This document shows, piece after piece, positions 9,801 through 17,972 of a stretch of 59,449 nt of DNA; within the stretch, counting starts at the first letter, position 1, and each line of letters begins with the position of its first letter. Both the position numbers and the translations under genes were made by a program. The stretch is taken from contig DWYA01000028.1 in assembly GCA_019118905.1 (NCBI GenBank), positions 1 through 59,449 of the forward strand, read 5' to 3'. This stretch comes from Ruthenibacterium avium. Lineage in GTDB: Bacteria; Bacillota; Clostridia; Oscillospirales; Ruminococcaceae. The notes below the pieces were generated by a model that did not search any database, had not been told where the DNA came from, and worked only from the letters and a program-made list of their open reading frames with translations.

Positions 9801-9942
9801 TTTATGAACTCCTTTCCGGTTTTCGGTGAGTAAAAAATATGTTGTTATGAGCAGCCGGGGCAACTTGGCAAGCAAAATGTTTGCTGGGCTGCCCCGTGTT
9901 TTGTGAAATCATTGCTCTGCGGCAGGGAACAGAGCACGCTTA

Positions 9943-10728
9943 TTATAGAAATTGCCAAGTGTTGTAAATACTGATGCCGATGATAACGGCCATTAAGCCC
10001 ATGAACAGCTTATCCACGGCTTTGTTGTCCATGCGGCGGTTGCAAATGCGGCCCAGAATGCCGCCCAGGATGCCGCCCGCTACCATAAGTACCAACTTGT
10101 ACCAAGCAAACTCCGGTACGGTACCGGTGACAATCGTTGCCCCTACGCTGGTAATCTGGCTGAACAGGATGATGTACAAGCTATTCTGTGCGGCTGTTTT
10201 CGTATCCATGCTGAAAAAGAAGAACAGCACCACCAGATTGATCGGCCCGCCGCCAATGCCGAGGAAGCTGGATATGATGCCGAGCGCCAAGCCAATCAGC
10301 ACACAAACGGCCAAAGCGTTTACTTTCAAAGTGGGAATACGCGCTTTAAAAATTGTGTAAATCAGTGTGCCCAAGGTAATAACGGCCAGCGCCGACGCCT
10401 GAACGGCTCCCACGGTATTTGGGTCGGCAAACAAGCCGCTGACGGCGGTAAACAATTGCTTTCCCACAATGCCGCCTACTGCCGCGCCGATGGCCAAGGG
10501 GGTGCCGGTGCGTAAGTTCACCTTGCTGTCACGGGCAATCATGCTTTTTCCTACGGAATAGCACGTCATTCCCAATACGGTGCAGCCCGATAAAAAGCTG
10601 ATGGTGGACACACTGTCCAGATGGAACAAATCAAGGGTCGGCTTAATGATAACCCCGCCGCCAATACCGCAAATGGCTCCGGCCACGCTGGCGAGCATAC
10701 TGATGATAAAATAGGCGATTACTTCCAA
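9943..10728 (-). CDS. TauE/SafE-family membrane permease (sulfite/organo-anion exporter type)
   Basis: This 261-residue polytopic protein shows the glycine-rich duplicated signature of the TauE/SafE (formerly DUF81) family: AGAICGIGGGVIIKP near residue 20 and SSFLGIGGGPINLVVL near residue 155, each starting a half with about four hydrophobic helices. Family members move sulfite, sulfoacetate, taurine-related or other organic anions across the cytoplasmic membrane; the substrate cannot be read here. The start is TTG at 10728 (LEVIAYFIISM) with AGGAG 10 bases upstream. The gene stands alone, with no sulfur genes next to it. A weak hairpin (CGGGGCA/TGCCCCG, about 9857-9898) downstream lacks a good T tract on this strand. 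Confidence 0.85.
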   Translation of the reverse strand: MEVIAYFIISMLASVAGAICGIGGGVIIKPTLDLFHLDSVSTISFLSGCTVLGMTCYSVGKSMIARDSKVNLRTGTPLAIGAAVGGIVGKQLFTAVSGLFADPNTVGAVQASALAVITLGTLIYTIFKARIPTLKVNALAVCVLIGLALGIISSFLGIGGGPINLVVLFFFFSMDTKTAAQNSLYIILFSQITSVGATIVTGTVPEFAWYKLVLMVAGGILGGILGRICNRRMDNKAVDKLFMGLMAVIIGISIYNTWQFL

Positions 10729-10825
10729 CGATTTCAGTCTCCTTTGCTGATAGCCTTTCTTTCACCAGTATAGCACATCTGATTTCCATGGGAAAGCTTT
10801 CAAACGCTTTGAGGCAAAATATATC

Positions 10826-10993
10826 GGCTTTTTGATAAAAAAGAAGGCGGCTTTGCGTTCAAACAGGCTTTTATGATAAAAAATCCACAGTGCCTTGGGG
10901 GTGCGCCCAACGCGCAAGAAACCCAAAGCACTGCGGATGACAGATAAGGGGTGTTTTGAAAAATTGATGCATTTCTTTGTTTTCAAAAACGCC
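10826..10993. repeat. MITE-like dispersed repeat, copy A
   Basis: The 36 bases at 10958-10993 match 24175-24210 with only three differences. Both copies also contain AATCCACA upstream and a left edge of the type GGCTTT..TAAAAA, giving elements of about 168 and 159 bp. Copy A contains a long imperfect hairpin (ATCCACAGTGCCTTGGG at 10882-10898 with CCCAAAGCACTGCGGAT at 10922-10938). Outer boundaries are estimated by eye. It occupies most of the gene-free stretch 10729-11058. An 87-codon minus-strand frame across it has no ribosome binding site I trust. Confidence 0.5.
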
Positions 10994-11058
10994 CCGGTTT
11001 TTAAAATACCTTTTTGTTTTGTCAAAAGCGCTGTATCAAAAAAGAGATTGGATAAGAA

Positions 11059-11265
11059 TTAAACGTCATTCTTGTCGTCCGGCGGCTGAGCGCCGGGCAT
11101 ATCCTCCAGCGGCAAAAATGCCGGAACCCACGGGTCTTGAATTAAATTGCGATATTCATTTTGTACTGCTGCGCGGGAATCCAACGGGGTTTTTCCTGCA
11201 ACGTAACGTTTTCCCGGCTGAAACGACTGTGTCGTGCGGGGCATTTTGTTCTTTTTTCGTTCCAT
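11059..11265 (-). CDS. Small hypothetical protein (68 aa)
   Basis: The ATG at 11265 is preceded by AAAGGTGGGAG with about 7 bases spacing, a good site that supports real translation. The product is short, hydrophilic and probably unstructured: a basic start (MERKKNKMPRTTQSF), a middle with VQNEYRNLIQDPWVPAFLP and an acidic, proline-rich end (PPDDKNDV). There is no membrane segment, cysteine pair or known motif. It sits alone between the repeat element and the ATPase gene. The function is unknown. Confidence 0.55.
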   Translation of the reverse strand: MERKKNKMPRTTQSFQPGKRYVAGKTPLDSRAAVQNEYRNLIQDPWVPAFLPLEDMPGAQPPDDKNDV

Positions 11266-11409
11266 AAAAAAGCTCCCACCTTTCAAAACAATCCATTCAA
11301 AGGACGCATTGTGCGACCCCTTCTATGAATAGTATGGTACAGGTGGGAGCATTTTATACGGCTTTTTTGCAATGCGCAGAAAGGCATTTAGAATCTTTTC
11401 AAAAAGCCC

Positions 11410-14025
11410 TTATTTGTCGCCGCGTAAAATTTTATAAAGCTGAATCAGCACAGTCGGGGCAAATGCCAAACCGACAATTTGCAAAAGATGTGTGCCGGTG
11501 AGCGGGGTGACAGCGAAAAGCGTGTTCAGACCCGGAACAAAGAGCACCGCCGCCAAAAGAACAACGCCGCCCGCAAACGCATAAAGCGAAGCGCGGTTTG
11601 TGCCGAGGCCCAAGCGGAAGATGGATTCTGCACCGCGGCAGTTGAAGCCGTGGAACAAACGGGCCAAGGTAAGGGTAGCAAAAGCCATCGTTGCAGCGCC
11701 TGCGGCACCGGCATAAGCATTGCCCAGATAGAAAGCAATCATGGTGCTGATGGCGATGAAAAGACCTTGGCCAAAAATCAAGCTGAGCAGCTTTTTGTCC
11801 AAAATAGGCGCTTTCGGGTCACGCGGTTTTTGTTTCAGTAAGCCGGCACGCGCGGGCTCCATGCCGATGGCGATGGCGGGCAGCGAGTCGGTAAGCAGGT
11901 TGATAAACAAAAGGTGTACCGGCAGGAAGGGAACAGAAAGCCCCATGATGGAAGCATACACCACGCAAAGGATGGCCGCCATGTTGCCGGAAAGCAAAAA
12001 TTGAATCGAGTTTTTAATGTTGGTATACACACCGCGTCCGTTGACAACCGCATGAACAATGGTAGCAAAGTTGTCGTCGGAAAGAATCATGGAAGCAGCG
12101 TCTTTGCTGACCTCCGTTCCCGTAATGCCCATGGCCACGCCAATATCTGCTTTCTTCAAAGCGGGGGCGTCGTTCACGCCGTCGCCCGTCATGGAAACAA
12201 TGCAGCCGCGGCGCTGCCATGCCGAAACAATGCGGATTTTGTGTTCGGGAGAAACGCGGGCATAAACCGAAACGCGGGGCAACACTTCATCCAGCTGGTC
12301 GTCGGTCATTGCATCCAGTTCTACGCCGTCAAGCGCGATATCGTTGTCTTCAAAAATGCCAATCTGACGCGCGATGGCCGAAGCCGTTGTTTTGTGGTCG
12401 CCCGTAATCATGACCGTGCGAATGCCGCCCGTTTTAGCGTCGGCAACTGCCTGTACCGATTCGGGACGCGGCGGGTCAATCATAGAAACCAAACCGACGA
12501 AGGTGAAGTGCTGCTCGTCCTCGAAATCGAGGTCGCGCACGCTGTCCAAAGTGCGCTGCGCAAAGGCCAGCACGCGCAGACCGTTTTGCGAAAGCTCATC
12601 GTTGGCTTTTTCAATCATGGCTTTGCGTTCGGCGGTCATCGGCACAACGCCTTCGTCCGTCAGCATAAAGTCGGAGCGGTTGAGCAGCACGTCAATGGCA
12701 CCCTTGGTCATCAAAACAGCTTCGCCGTCAATCTCGTGCAAGGTGCTCATCAGCTTGCGGTCGGAATCGAAAGAAAGCTCGCGAAGGCGCGGGTGCTGGC
12801 TGCGGTAGGTGACTTCCTCCACGCCCAGTTCGTCCGCCACTTGAATCAGGGCAACTTCAGTGGGGTCGCCGATAGCGGTATTGGTTTCTGCGTCGGTGGT
12901 AGCGTCGCTGGCCAAAATGCCAATCTTAACCAAAAGACGCTGGGTGTCGCTGGCCAAATTCAGCTCTTTAATGGGAACCAGTTTGCCGTCTGCCCAAAGG
13001 TGCTGAACGGTCATGCGGTTTTGGGTAAGCGTGCCGGTTTTATCCGAACAAATAACCGATACTGCGCCAAGGCTTTCCACGGCTTTCAAATCTTTCAAAA
13101 TCGCATTTTGACGCGCCATTTTCTGCGTACTCATGGCAAGCACAATCGTGACGATAGACGACAGCGCCTCGGGAATAGCGGCTACCGCCAGCGCCACGGC
13201 AAACATGAGCGAGTCAAGAATGGACATGCCGCTGCGGAAAATGGACAGGCCAAACACGATGGCGCAGATAACCATGATGACAATGGCAAGCTTGCCGGAA
13301 AAATCATCCAGGCTTTTTTGCAGCGGAGTGCGGCGCTGCTGCGTTTCGTTCATCAAGGACGCAATTTTGCCAAGCTCGGTGTTCATGCCCGTGCCGGTAA
13401 CAATCACGTTGGCGCGTCCGTAGGTGACGAGCGAGCCGGAAAATACCATGTTTTTCTGGTCGCCCAGTGCAATTTTCTCGCCCGGCAGGCAATCGGCAGT
13501 TTTGTCCACGCCTTCGCTTTCGCCCGTCAGCGAGCTTTCGTTGATTTTCATGGAGAAGTTTTCCAGAATGCGGCCGTCCGCGCCAACGAGGTCGCCCGCT
13601 TCCAAAACCAGGATGTCACCGGGCACCACTTCGGCAACGGGAATCTCTACGCGTGTGCCGTCGCGCAGCACCTTGGCGGACGGAGAGCTCATGGCCTTCA
13701 AGCTTTCCAGCGATTTTTCAGCCTTAAAATATTGTACGGTACCTAAAATAGCGTTTAAAATGAGAACGGCAAAAATAACGAGCGTACTTTCCATATTGCC
13801 GGACACCATGGAGATGATGGCCGCAATGATGAGAATGATGACGAGCAAGTCTTTAAACTGTTCAAAAAAGACTGCTAAGGGGGATTTGCGTTTGGCTTCA
13901 CTGAGTTTGTTTGGGCCGTACTGCTCCAGCCTTTTTTTGGCCTCTTGAGAGGAGAGACCCTGTTCCGAGGTGTTCAGCTCGGTTAAGGCTTCCTGCACAG
14001 ACCGGTTGAAAAATTGTTTTTCCAT
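11410..14025 (-). CDS. P-type ATPase, Ca2+ (type II) class, possibly Mn2+/Ca2+ efflux
   Basis: This is an 871-residue ion pump that exports divalent cations at the expense of ATP. The ATG at 14025 (MEKQFFNRSVQEALTEL) has AAGGATGG about 7 bases upstream; an ATG four codons earlier is too close to that site. Motifs in order: cation-ATPase N-terminal domain, LTGES actuator loop, M4 AAIPEALSSIVT (PEAL in place of PEGL, as I recall for Listeria-type Ca2+ ATPases), phosphorylation site CSDKTGTLTQN, nucleotide-domain MTKGAIDVL, hinge MITGDHKTTA and TGDGVNDAPALKKADIG, and M6 NLLTDSLPAIAIG. About ten membrane helices fit the hydrophobicity. It lies behind a probable yybP-ykoY Mn2+ riboswitch and terminator, so manganese, not only calcium, is a likely substrate or signal. 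Confidence 0.9.
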   Translation of the reverse strand: MEKQFFNRSVQEALTELNTSEQGLSSQEAKKRLEQYGPNKLSEAKRKSPLAVFFEQFKDLLVIILIIAAIISMVSGNMESTLVIFAVLILNAILGTVQYFKAEKSLESLKAMSSPSAKVLRDGTRVEIPVAEVVPGDILVLEAGDLVGADGRILENFSMKINESSLTGESEGVDKTADCLPGEKIALGDQKNMVFSGSLVTYGRANVIVTGTGMNTELGKIASLMNETQQRRTPLQKSLDDFSGKLAIVIMVICAIVFGLSIFRSGMSILDSLMFAVALAVAAIPEALSSIVTIVLAMSTQKMARQNAILKDLKAVESLGAVSVICSDKTGTLTQNRMTVQHLWADGKLVPIKELNLASDTQRLLVKIGILASDATTDAETNTAIGDPTEVALIQVADELGVEEVTYRSQHPRLRELSFDSDRKLMSTLHEIDGEAVLMTKGAIDVLLNRSDFMLTDEGVVPMTAERKAMIEKANDELSQNGLRVLAFAQRTLDSVRDLDFEDEQHFTFVGLVSMIDPPRPESVQAVADAKTGGIRTVMITGDHKTTASAIARQIGIFEDNDIALDGVELDAMTDDQLDEVLPRVSVYARVSPEHKIRIVSAWQRRGCIVSMTGDGVNDAPALKKADIGVAMGITGTEVSKDAASMILSDDNFATIVHAVVNGRGVYTNIKNSIQFLLSGNMAAILCVVYASIMGLSVPFLPVHLLFINLLTDSLPAIAIGMEPARAGLLKQKPRDPKAPILDKKLLSLIFGQGLFIAISTMIAFYLGNAYAGAAGAATMAFATLTLARLFHGFNCRGAESIFRLGLGTNRASLYAFAGGVVLLAAVLFVPGLNTLFAVTPLTGTHLLQIVGLAFAPTVLIQLYKILRGDK

Positions 14026-14105
14026 GCCGATATCCATCCTTCCGTTTTGCGTTTAAGTGCGTTTTTTCGGCGTCTTAAAAGAAGCAGCTGCAAGGAATAT
14101 ACCCG

Positions 14106-14162
14106 TAAAAAAATAAAAAAAGACCTTTCGACGGTAACACAAAGTAACCGTCGAAAAGTCTT
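14106..14162 (-). terminator. Leader terminator, riboswitch expression platform
   Basis: Read on the minus strand, AAGAC-TTTTCGACGGT pairs with ACCGTCGAAA-GGTCTT (plus-strand arms 14120-14135 and 14147-14162), followed by TTTTTTTATTTTTTT. It sits between the aptamer and the ATPase start codon, so it must be bypassed for expression. Confidence 0.85.
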
Positions 14163-14169
14163 ATTACCG

Positions 14170-14272
14170 AAAAATAAACGGCGTATACCACCAGATTTTC
14201 CCAAAACGAAAATCGTGCTGTTGACAGTATACACAAAAGAGGAATACTCCTTTGTAACGACTCCCTTTCCAA
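14170..14272 (-). promoter_or_regulatory. Probable yybP-ykoY (Mn2+) riboswitch aptamer
   Basis: The minus-strand leader carries AAAGGGAGTCG near its 5' end, then GTATACTGTCAACA, a short ACGA/TCGT hairpin, GGGAAAATCTGG and GGTATAC, which pairs back to GTATACT. This order and the GUCAACA and GAAAAUCUGG boxes fit the yybP-ykoY class, known to sense Mn2+ and to precede cation P-type ATPases and exporters. Identification is from memory of the consensus, not a covariance-model hit. Confidence 0.65.
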
Positions 14273-14279
14273 CACGGCT

Positions 14280-14309
14280 ATGATACCACAGGTGGAGCTG
14301 AAAAGTCAA
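14280..14309 (-). promoter_or_regulatory. Sigma-A-type promoter of the riboswitch-ATPase unit
   Basis: On the minus strand TTGACT (plus 14304-14309) and TATCAT (plus 14280-14285) are 18 bases apart and lie immediately upstream of the aptamer. Confidence 0.6.
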
Positions 14310-14397
14310 GGGGCGCTGCAAAAAAGGATACTTTTTTGTGCTTTTTTGCAAAGGCGGGCCGTTTATCGAGCGGAATGCGGACAGGAAAAATGAAACA

Positions 14398-15069
14398 TTA
14401 TTTCAAAAGGCTTTCCACATACGCTTTGATGGCGTCGTTTTTGCACGAGGCAAAGAACAGCTCACGGAAGCGCTCGCCCGCCACAGCACGGCTGACGAGA
14501 TGCTCCATGTTGGTGATGCCCTCTACCGGTTCCATCGCTTCAATTTTTTTCAGCGTGTCGATGAGGTCGTTCATGCTGTTTGCGCGCACCAAGTCCAGAA
14601 TTTTTTTGTTGTTCTGTTCCGGTACAACGCGGTCGGCGGGGTAGCCCTTGCCGCTGCCGAAGCCGAACAGCTTTTCAAACACATACTCCCAGTTCAGCTC
14701 CATACCCCAGCCGCAGCCCTTGGCAAACGGCATGGCAACACAGTTGCCGTCGTTGACTTGGGCAAACGTATAAGCGTCCACGGGGTCTTCCACATGGCCG
14801 CACAGAACGTCGGGGAAGCTGTTGCACGCGAGCATCGCGCCCTCGCCGGTGCCGCAGCCTGTGACAACGTAGTCTGCCGCGCCGCTGTTCAGCAAAATAG
14901 CGGCCAGAATGCCGGCCTGCACATAGGTGAGCTGCACATTGTCATCGGCGCTGTACATGCCGTAATTGTCTACGGTATGGCCCATCGGCTCTACTACCTT
15001 TTTCAAGGCAGCTTCGATTTGGCTGTTTTTTGCCGCTTGGCTGTTTTCGTTAATCAAAGCGATTCTCAT
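14398..15069 (-). CDS. RpiB/LacA/LacB-family sugar-phosphate isomerase
   Basis: This 223-residue cytoplasmic enzyme is related to ribose-5-phosphate isomerase B and galactose-6-phosphate isomerase. Visible features are the N-terminal MRIALINENSQAAKN, a nucleotide-fold-like start, and VVTGCGTGEGAMLACNSFP, which matches the GTGxGxxxxANK active-site loop of RpiB with the catalytic Cys region. It is longer than classical RpiB (about 150), with an added C-terminal helical part (NNKKILDLVRANSMNDLID and onward) seen in a subgroup of Firmicute members whose substrate is not settled. The ATG at 15069 has AAGGAG upstream. No sugar operon surrounds it, so the substrate cannot be inferred from context. 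Confidence 0.8.
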   Translation of the reverse strand: MRIALINENSQAAKNSQIEAALKKVVEPMGHTVDNYGMYSADDNVQLTYVQAGILAAILLNSGAADYVVTGCGTGEGAMLACNSFPDVLCGHVEDPVDAYTFAQVNDGNCVAMPFAKGCGWGMELNWEYVFEKLFGFGSGKGYPADRVVPEQNNKKILDLVRANSMNDLIDTLKKIEAMEPVEGITNMEHLVSRAVAGERFRELFFASCKNDAIKAYVESLLK

Positions 15070-15179
15070 GATATTCCTTCTCCTTATACCAATTTAATTT
15101 TTTGGGGAAATGACAACTGTCGTTCCTTTGGTATAAGATTAAAGGATTTTGCCCAAAAAGTCAAACGTCAAAGCTTGCC

Positions 15180-15470
15180 TTACACATCGCGCGAAGGGTA
15201 GTACAAATTATTGGAAACAAACTCCAGCTTATCGCGCAGGGTGTGCTCCAAATCGTTAATGGTTTGCACCATATTCATGGCGGTGTCGTTGACATTAAGC
15301 AGCTGGTCCAAAGAAATTTCCATGGTGAGCGCTTTTTGAATTTTTTGTGCCTCGGCAGCCAAAATGCAGCTCATCGAAGCTTCCTGCATGGCGATGGACT
15401 CAATCAGGTCGGTGATGGCTTGGCTCATGGATACCGGGTTGTTGGATGTGGTGATGATTGGTGTAGACAT
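15180..15470 (-). CDS. Small helical protein, possible spore-surface-associated type
   Basis: This 96-residue protein begins at the ATG at 15470, with GGGAGG 8 bases upstream. After a Thr/Ser-rich start (MSTPIITTSNNPVS) the body is two predicted helices, around LIESIAMQEASMSCILAAEA and LLNVNDTAMNMVQTINDLE, ending with TLRDKLEFV. I recall this pattern (SxALxxxxLAxILNAEGEKLQ ... LLxVNxSVxxTVxxIxxLExxLQxKL) from small Firmicute proteins and from the C-terminal parts of collagen-like spore glycoproteins. A spore-coat or exosporium link is therefore possible but unproven, and this copy has no collagen repeat. It is a single gene followed by the rpiB-like gene in the same direction. Confidence 0.6.
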   Translation of the reverse strand: MSTPIITTSNNPVSMSQAITDLIESIAMQEASMSCILAAEAQKIQKALTMEISLDQLLNVNDTAMNMVQTINDLEHTLRDKLEFVSNNLYYPSRDV

Positions 15471-15669
15471 AATCTGATTCCTCCCTTGGCAATCGTTCGT
15501 TGCCCAATTTGAAAAAAGCAGCCTGCCCCAAGGTATGCACAGCCGAAAAAAGGGCAGAGAGCTTCCTACCATTACTTATATGACGCATGGTGTCAAAATG
15601 TGCCTGTCTCACCAAAAACACCTGCTGATACAGCCTAAAGTAAAAAAATCAAAAAAATGAAAAAAAGTG

Positions 15670-15698
15670 TTGACAGGAGCGATAAAATCGTGTATGAT
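15670..15698 (+). promoter_or_regulatory. Promoter of tRNA-Ser
   Basis: TTGACA (15670-15675) and TATGAT (15693-15698) are separated by 17 bases and lie 13 bases before the tRNA 5' end. Confidence 0.85.
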
Positions 15699-15711
15699 AT
15701 AGAAGTCGCTT

Positions 15712-15802
15712 GGAGAGTTGGCTGAGTGGTCTAAGGCGCACGACTGGAAATCGTGTGTACGTTAATAGCGTACCTAGGGTTCAAATCCCTAACTCTCCGC
15801 CA
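15712..15802 (+). tRNA. tRNA-Ser, anticodon GGA
   Basis: This is a 91-base type II tRNA with an encoded CCA end. The acceptor stem GGAGAGT pairs with ACTCTCC, the discriminator is G and the D arm is GGCTGAGTGGTCTAAGGC. The anticodon loop reads CTGGAAA with GGA, decoding UCC/UCU. A long variable arm (GTACGTTAATAGCGTAC) is diagnostic of serine, and the T arm is GGGTTCAAATCCC. Confidence 0.97.
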
Positions 15803-15808
15803 GAGAGA

Positions 15809-15841
15809 AACCCCCGCAGAATTGTTCTGCGGGGGTTTTTG
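15809..15841 (+). terminator. Terminator of tRNA-Ser
   Basis: CCCCCGCAGAA pairs with TTCTGCGGGGG around a short loop and is followed by TTTTT, directly after the CCA end. Confidence 0.9.
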
Positions 15842-15873
15842 CTTGTGCATAACCCTTGGTTGTTTAAAGGGAG

Positions 15874-16107
15874 CTAGTACCACATTACTAGGCACTCTGT
15901 TGCTGTATCACCTGTTTGAGCAATTTCTATCAGTTTCTGTTTGGTGTGACCGGGATAAAACATCTCATATCCAGGTACATGTTCTATTGAGATTACTTTT
16001 TGTGTGGATAACTCTACCTCAAGATGTCCCCATACCCCTGTGTTTTCTGGGCTAAAATCTGCTTTTGCTGTTTTATCAGTGATTTCAATATTTTTTAACC
16101 AAACCAA
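15874..16107 (-). CDS. Hypothetical protein (77 aa)
   Basis: This is a small, soluble, acidic protein that starts at TTG 16107, with AAAGGAG 9 bases upstream; no in-frame ATG lies between. The sequence alternates short predicted strands (WLKNIEITDKTAKADFSP, HLEVELSTQKVISIEHVPG) and ends in CLVMWY. The product has one cysteine and no membrane segment. I do not recognise a family. It lies alone between the tRNA terminator and the terminator of the gltBD-asnB unit. Confidence 0.6.
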   Translation of the reverse strand: MVWLKNIEITDKTAKADFSPENTGVWGHLEVELSTQKVISIEHVPGYEMFYPGHTKQKLIEIAQTGDTATECLVMWY

Positions 16108-16257
16108 GTTGACTTTCTCCTTTCCTGTAACAATGCAATAATAGAACTGTGCTCTTTTTATGATATTTTATCATATCTTGGAAGGGCGGTCTATTGTTGT
16201 TTTTTTGGCTTGTACCGTGCCAAAAGTATAGTTTAAAACGGTTTTGCATAGCAGAAA

Positions 16258-16297
16258 GCAAAAAGCGGAACGGGGAGGAGGGTTCCTACGTTCCGAA
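16258..16297 (-). terminator. Terminator of the gltB-gltD-asnB unit
   Basis: On the minus strand CGGAACG and CGTTCCG (plus 16289-16295 and 16266-16272) enclose a loop and are followed by CTTTTTGC, about 20 bases past the asnB stop. Confidence 0.75.
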
Positions 16298-16312
16298 AAA
16301 GGAGAAAGGCAG

Positions 16313-17896
16313 TTATTGTCCGCTTGCGCCGTAATTGAAAAGCACACGGGCGCTGGGGTCGTTGACACGGCAGCCTTGCCAAGCTTGGTTGGGCATCCAA
16401 AAGCCGGGAATCATGCCCGCCTGTCCGGGATAATGGCGTTCAAAGATTTCCCGGTAAAGCAGGCTTTCTTTAGTAAACGGCGCGGCGTAATCATATTTTA
16501 AGCAAAGCTTTGCGAATTCTTCGTCGGTGTAGGTTTCTTCGGCGTACTGCTTTAAGTCGTCCACCAGGCTGTGGCCAACCGCATCGCTGAATGCGGCTTT
16601 TTCACGCCATAGAATTTCATCCGGCAGAAGATGGTCGTTTTCAAACGCTTTGCGCAAAAGGTACTTGCCCTTTTGGTGGTGGTTCATCTTTTGGTAAGGG
16701 TCAATCGACATCACATACCGTGCAAAATCCAAGTCGCCGAACGGTACGCGCGCTTCCAGGCTGTTTGCCGCCAAACACCGGTCGGCGCGAAGCACATCAT
16801 AGGCATGAAGTTCACGCACACGCTTTTGAGATTCCTCATAAAAAGATGCTGCATCCGGTGCAAAGTCGGTGTACTTATAGCCAAACAGCTCGTCGGACAC
16901 TTCACCCGTTAACAAAACTTTCAAGTCGGTTTGATGGTGAATGGCTTTGCACAGCAAATACATGCCCATGGATGCCCGAATGGTGGTAATATCGTAAGTA
17001 GCCAGCGCCCGAATCACCTCGTCGAGATGAGAAAGCACATCTTCGCGCGTAATAATGATTTCTGTATGTGCCGTGCCGAGATACGCCGCTGTTTGTGCAG
17101 CATATTTCAAGTCAATGGCGTCATGCTTCATACCAATAGCAAAGGTGCGAATGGGTGTGGTGCTGTGTTTTGCGGCAATGGCGCACACTAAGCTGGAGTC
17201 CAAGCCCCCGGAAAGCAAAAAGCCAAGGGGGGCGTCGGAGTCCAGCCGTTTCAGCACAGCCTTCGTCAGCAAATCGTGAATTTGGGCGGTGACGGCGGTT
17301 TCGTCTTCATGAATAAAACGGTCGCTTTGTGAAAGATCGTCATAGGTGTGAAACGTGCCGTTGCAGTAATAGCACCCCGGAGGGAAGGGAAGAATGGTTT
17401 CCACCAGCCCAAGCAGATTTTGCGGTTCGCTGGCAAAGGAAATCATGCCGTCTGAAGAATAACCGTAGTAAAGAGGCCGAATGCCGATGGGGTCGCGCGC
17501 GGCAATGACACGGTTATGTTTGGGGTCGACAATCACACAGGCAAATTCTGCGTCAAGGTGGCGAAACATCTCAAGCCCGTATTCTTGGTACAGAGGCAAA
17601 AGCACCTCGCAGTCTGAGCCGCTGAAAAAACGGTATCCGCGCTGAGAAAGTTCCTCTTTTAGCTTGCGAAAGCCGTAAATTTCACCATTGCAGACGGCCA
17701 TGCAATCGTTTTGAACAAAGGGCTGCATGCCGCTTTCTTCTAAGCCCATAATGGCAAGGCGGGCAAAGCCCAGCCAGCCAAGGCCGGTATCCAAAACGCG
17801 CGCACCGTCCGGGCCGCGATGCGGCGCAGCCAGCAGGTGCTCCTGCACCTGTGCCGCAGAAAACTGGCTGCCGCCATAGTACAAAATAGTACACAT
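16313..17896 (-). CDS. asnB: Asparagine synthase, glutamine-hydrolysing
   Basis: This 527-residue enzyme makes asparagine from aspartate, ATP and glutamine. The N-terminal class II amidotransferase domain begins MCTILYYGG with the nucleophile Cys2, and shows HRGPDG and CNGEIYG substrate-binding loops within the first 80 residues. The C-terminal synthetase domain carries the PP-loop FLLSGGLDSSLVCAIA at residues about 220-235. Length is close to E. coli AsnB (554). The ATG at 17896 is preceded by GGAAGGAGAGG. It is the third and last gene of the leftward gltB-gltD-asnB series, 76 bases after gltD, so glutamine consumption for asparagine is probably co-expressed with glutamate synthase. Confidence 0.95.
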   Translation of the reverse strand: MCTILYYGGSQFSAAQVQEHLLAAPHRGPDGARVLDTGLGWLGFARLAIMGLEESGMQPFVQNDCMAVCNGEIYGFRKLKEELSQRGYRFFSGSDCEVLLPLYQEYGLEMFRHLDAEFACVIVDPKHNRVIAARDPIGIRPLYYGYSSDGMISFASEPQNLLGLVETILPFPPGCYYCNGTFHTYDDLSQSDRFIHEDETAVTAQIHDLLTKAVLKRLDSDAPLGFLLSGGLDSSLVCAIAAKHSTTPIRTFAIGMKHDAIDLKYAAQTAAYLGTAHTEIIITREDVLSHLDEVIRALATYDITTIRASMGMYLLCKAIHHQTDLKVLLTGEVSDELFGYKYTDFAPDAASFYEESQKRVRELHAYDVLRADRCLAANSLEARVPFGDLDFARYVMSIDPYQKMNHHQKGKYLLRKAFENDHLLPDEILWREKAAFSDAVGHSLVDDLKQYAEETYTDEEFAKLCLKYDYAAPFTKESLLYREIFERHYPGQAGMIPGFWMPNQAWQGCRVNDPSARVLFNYGASGQ

Positions 17897-17972
17897 TTTG
17901 ATTCCTCTCCTTCCTGCCGTCGGGCTGCGGAAACACGCCTTGATTTATGTGTGTTCCCGCAGCCTTGCTTTT

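Noticed and set aside
10762..11025. 87-codon minus-strand frame in the repeat copy A region
   Set aside because: It lies over the dispersed repeat and a long hairpin, has no clear ribosome binding site and no protein-like conservation that I can see.
11914..13746. 610-codon open frame on the plus strand inside the P-type ATPase gene
   Set aside because: It is antisense to an intact ATPase, has no ribosome binding site and its product is His/Asn-rich nonsense, a usual shadow of a long GC-rich gene.
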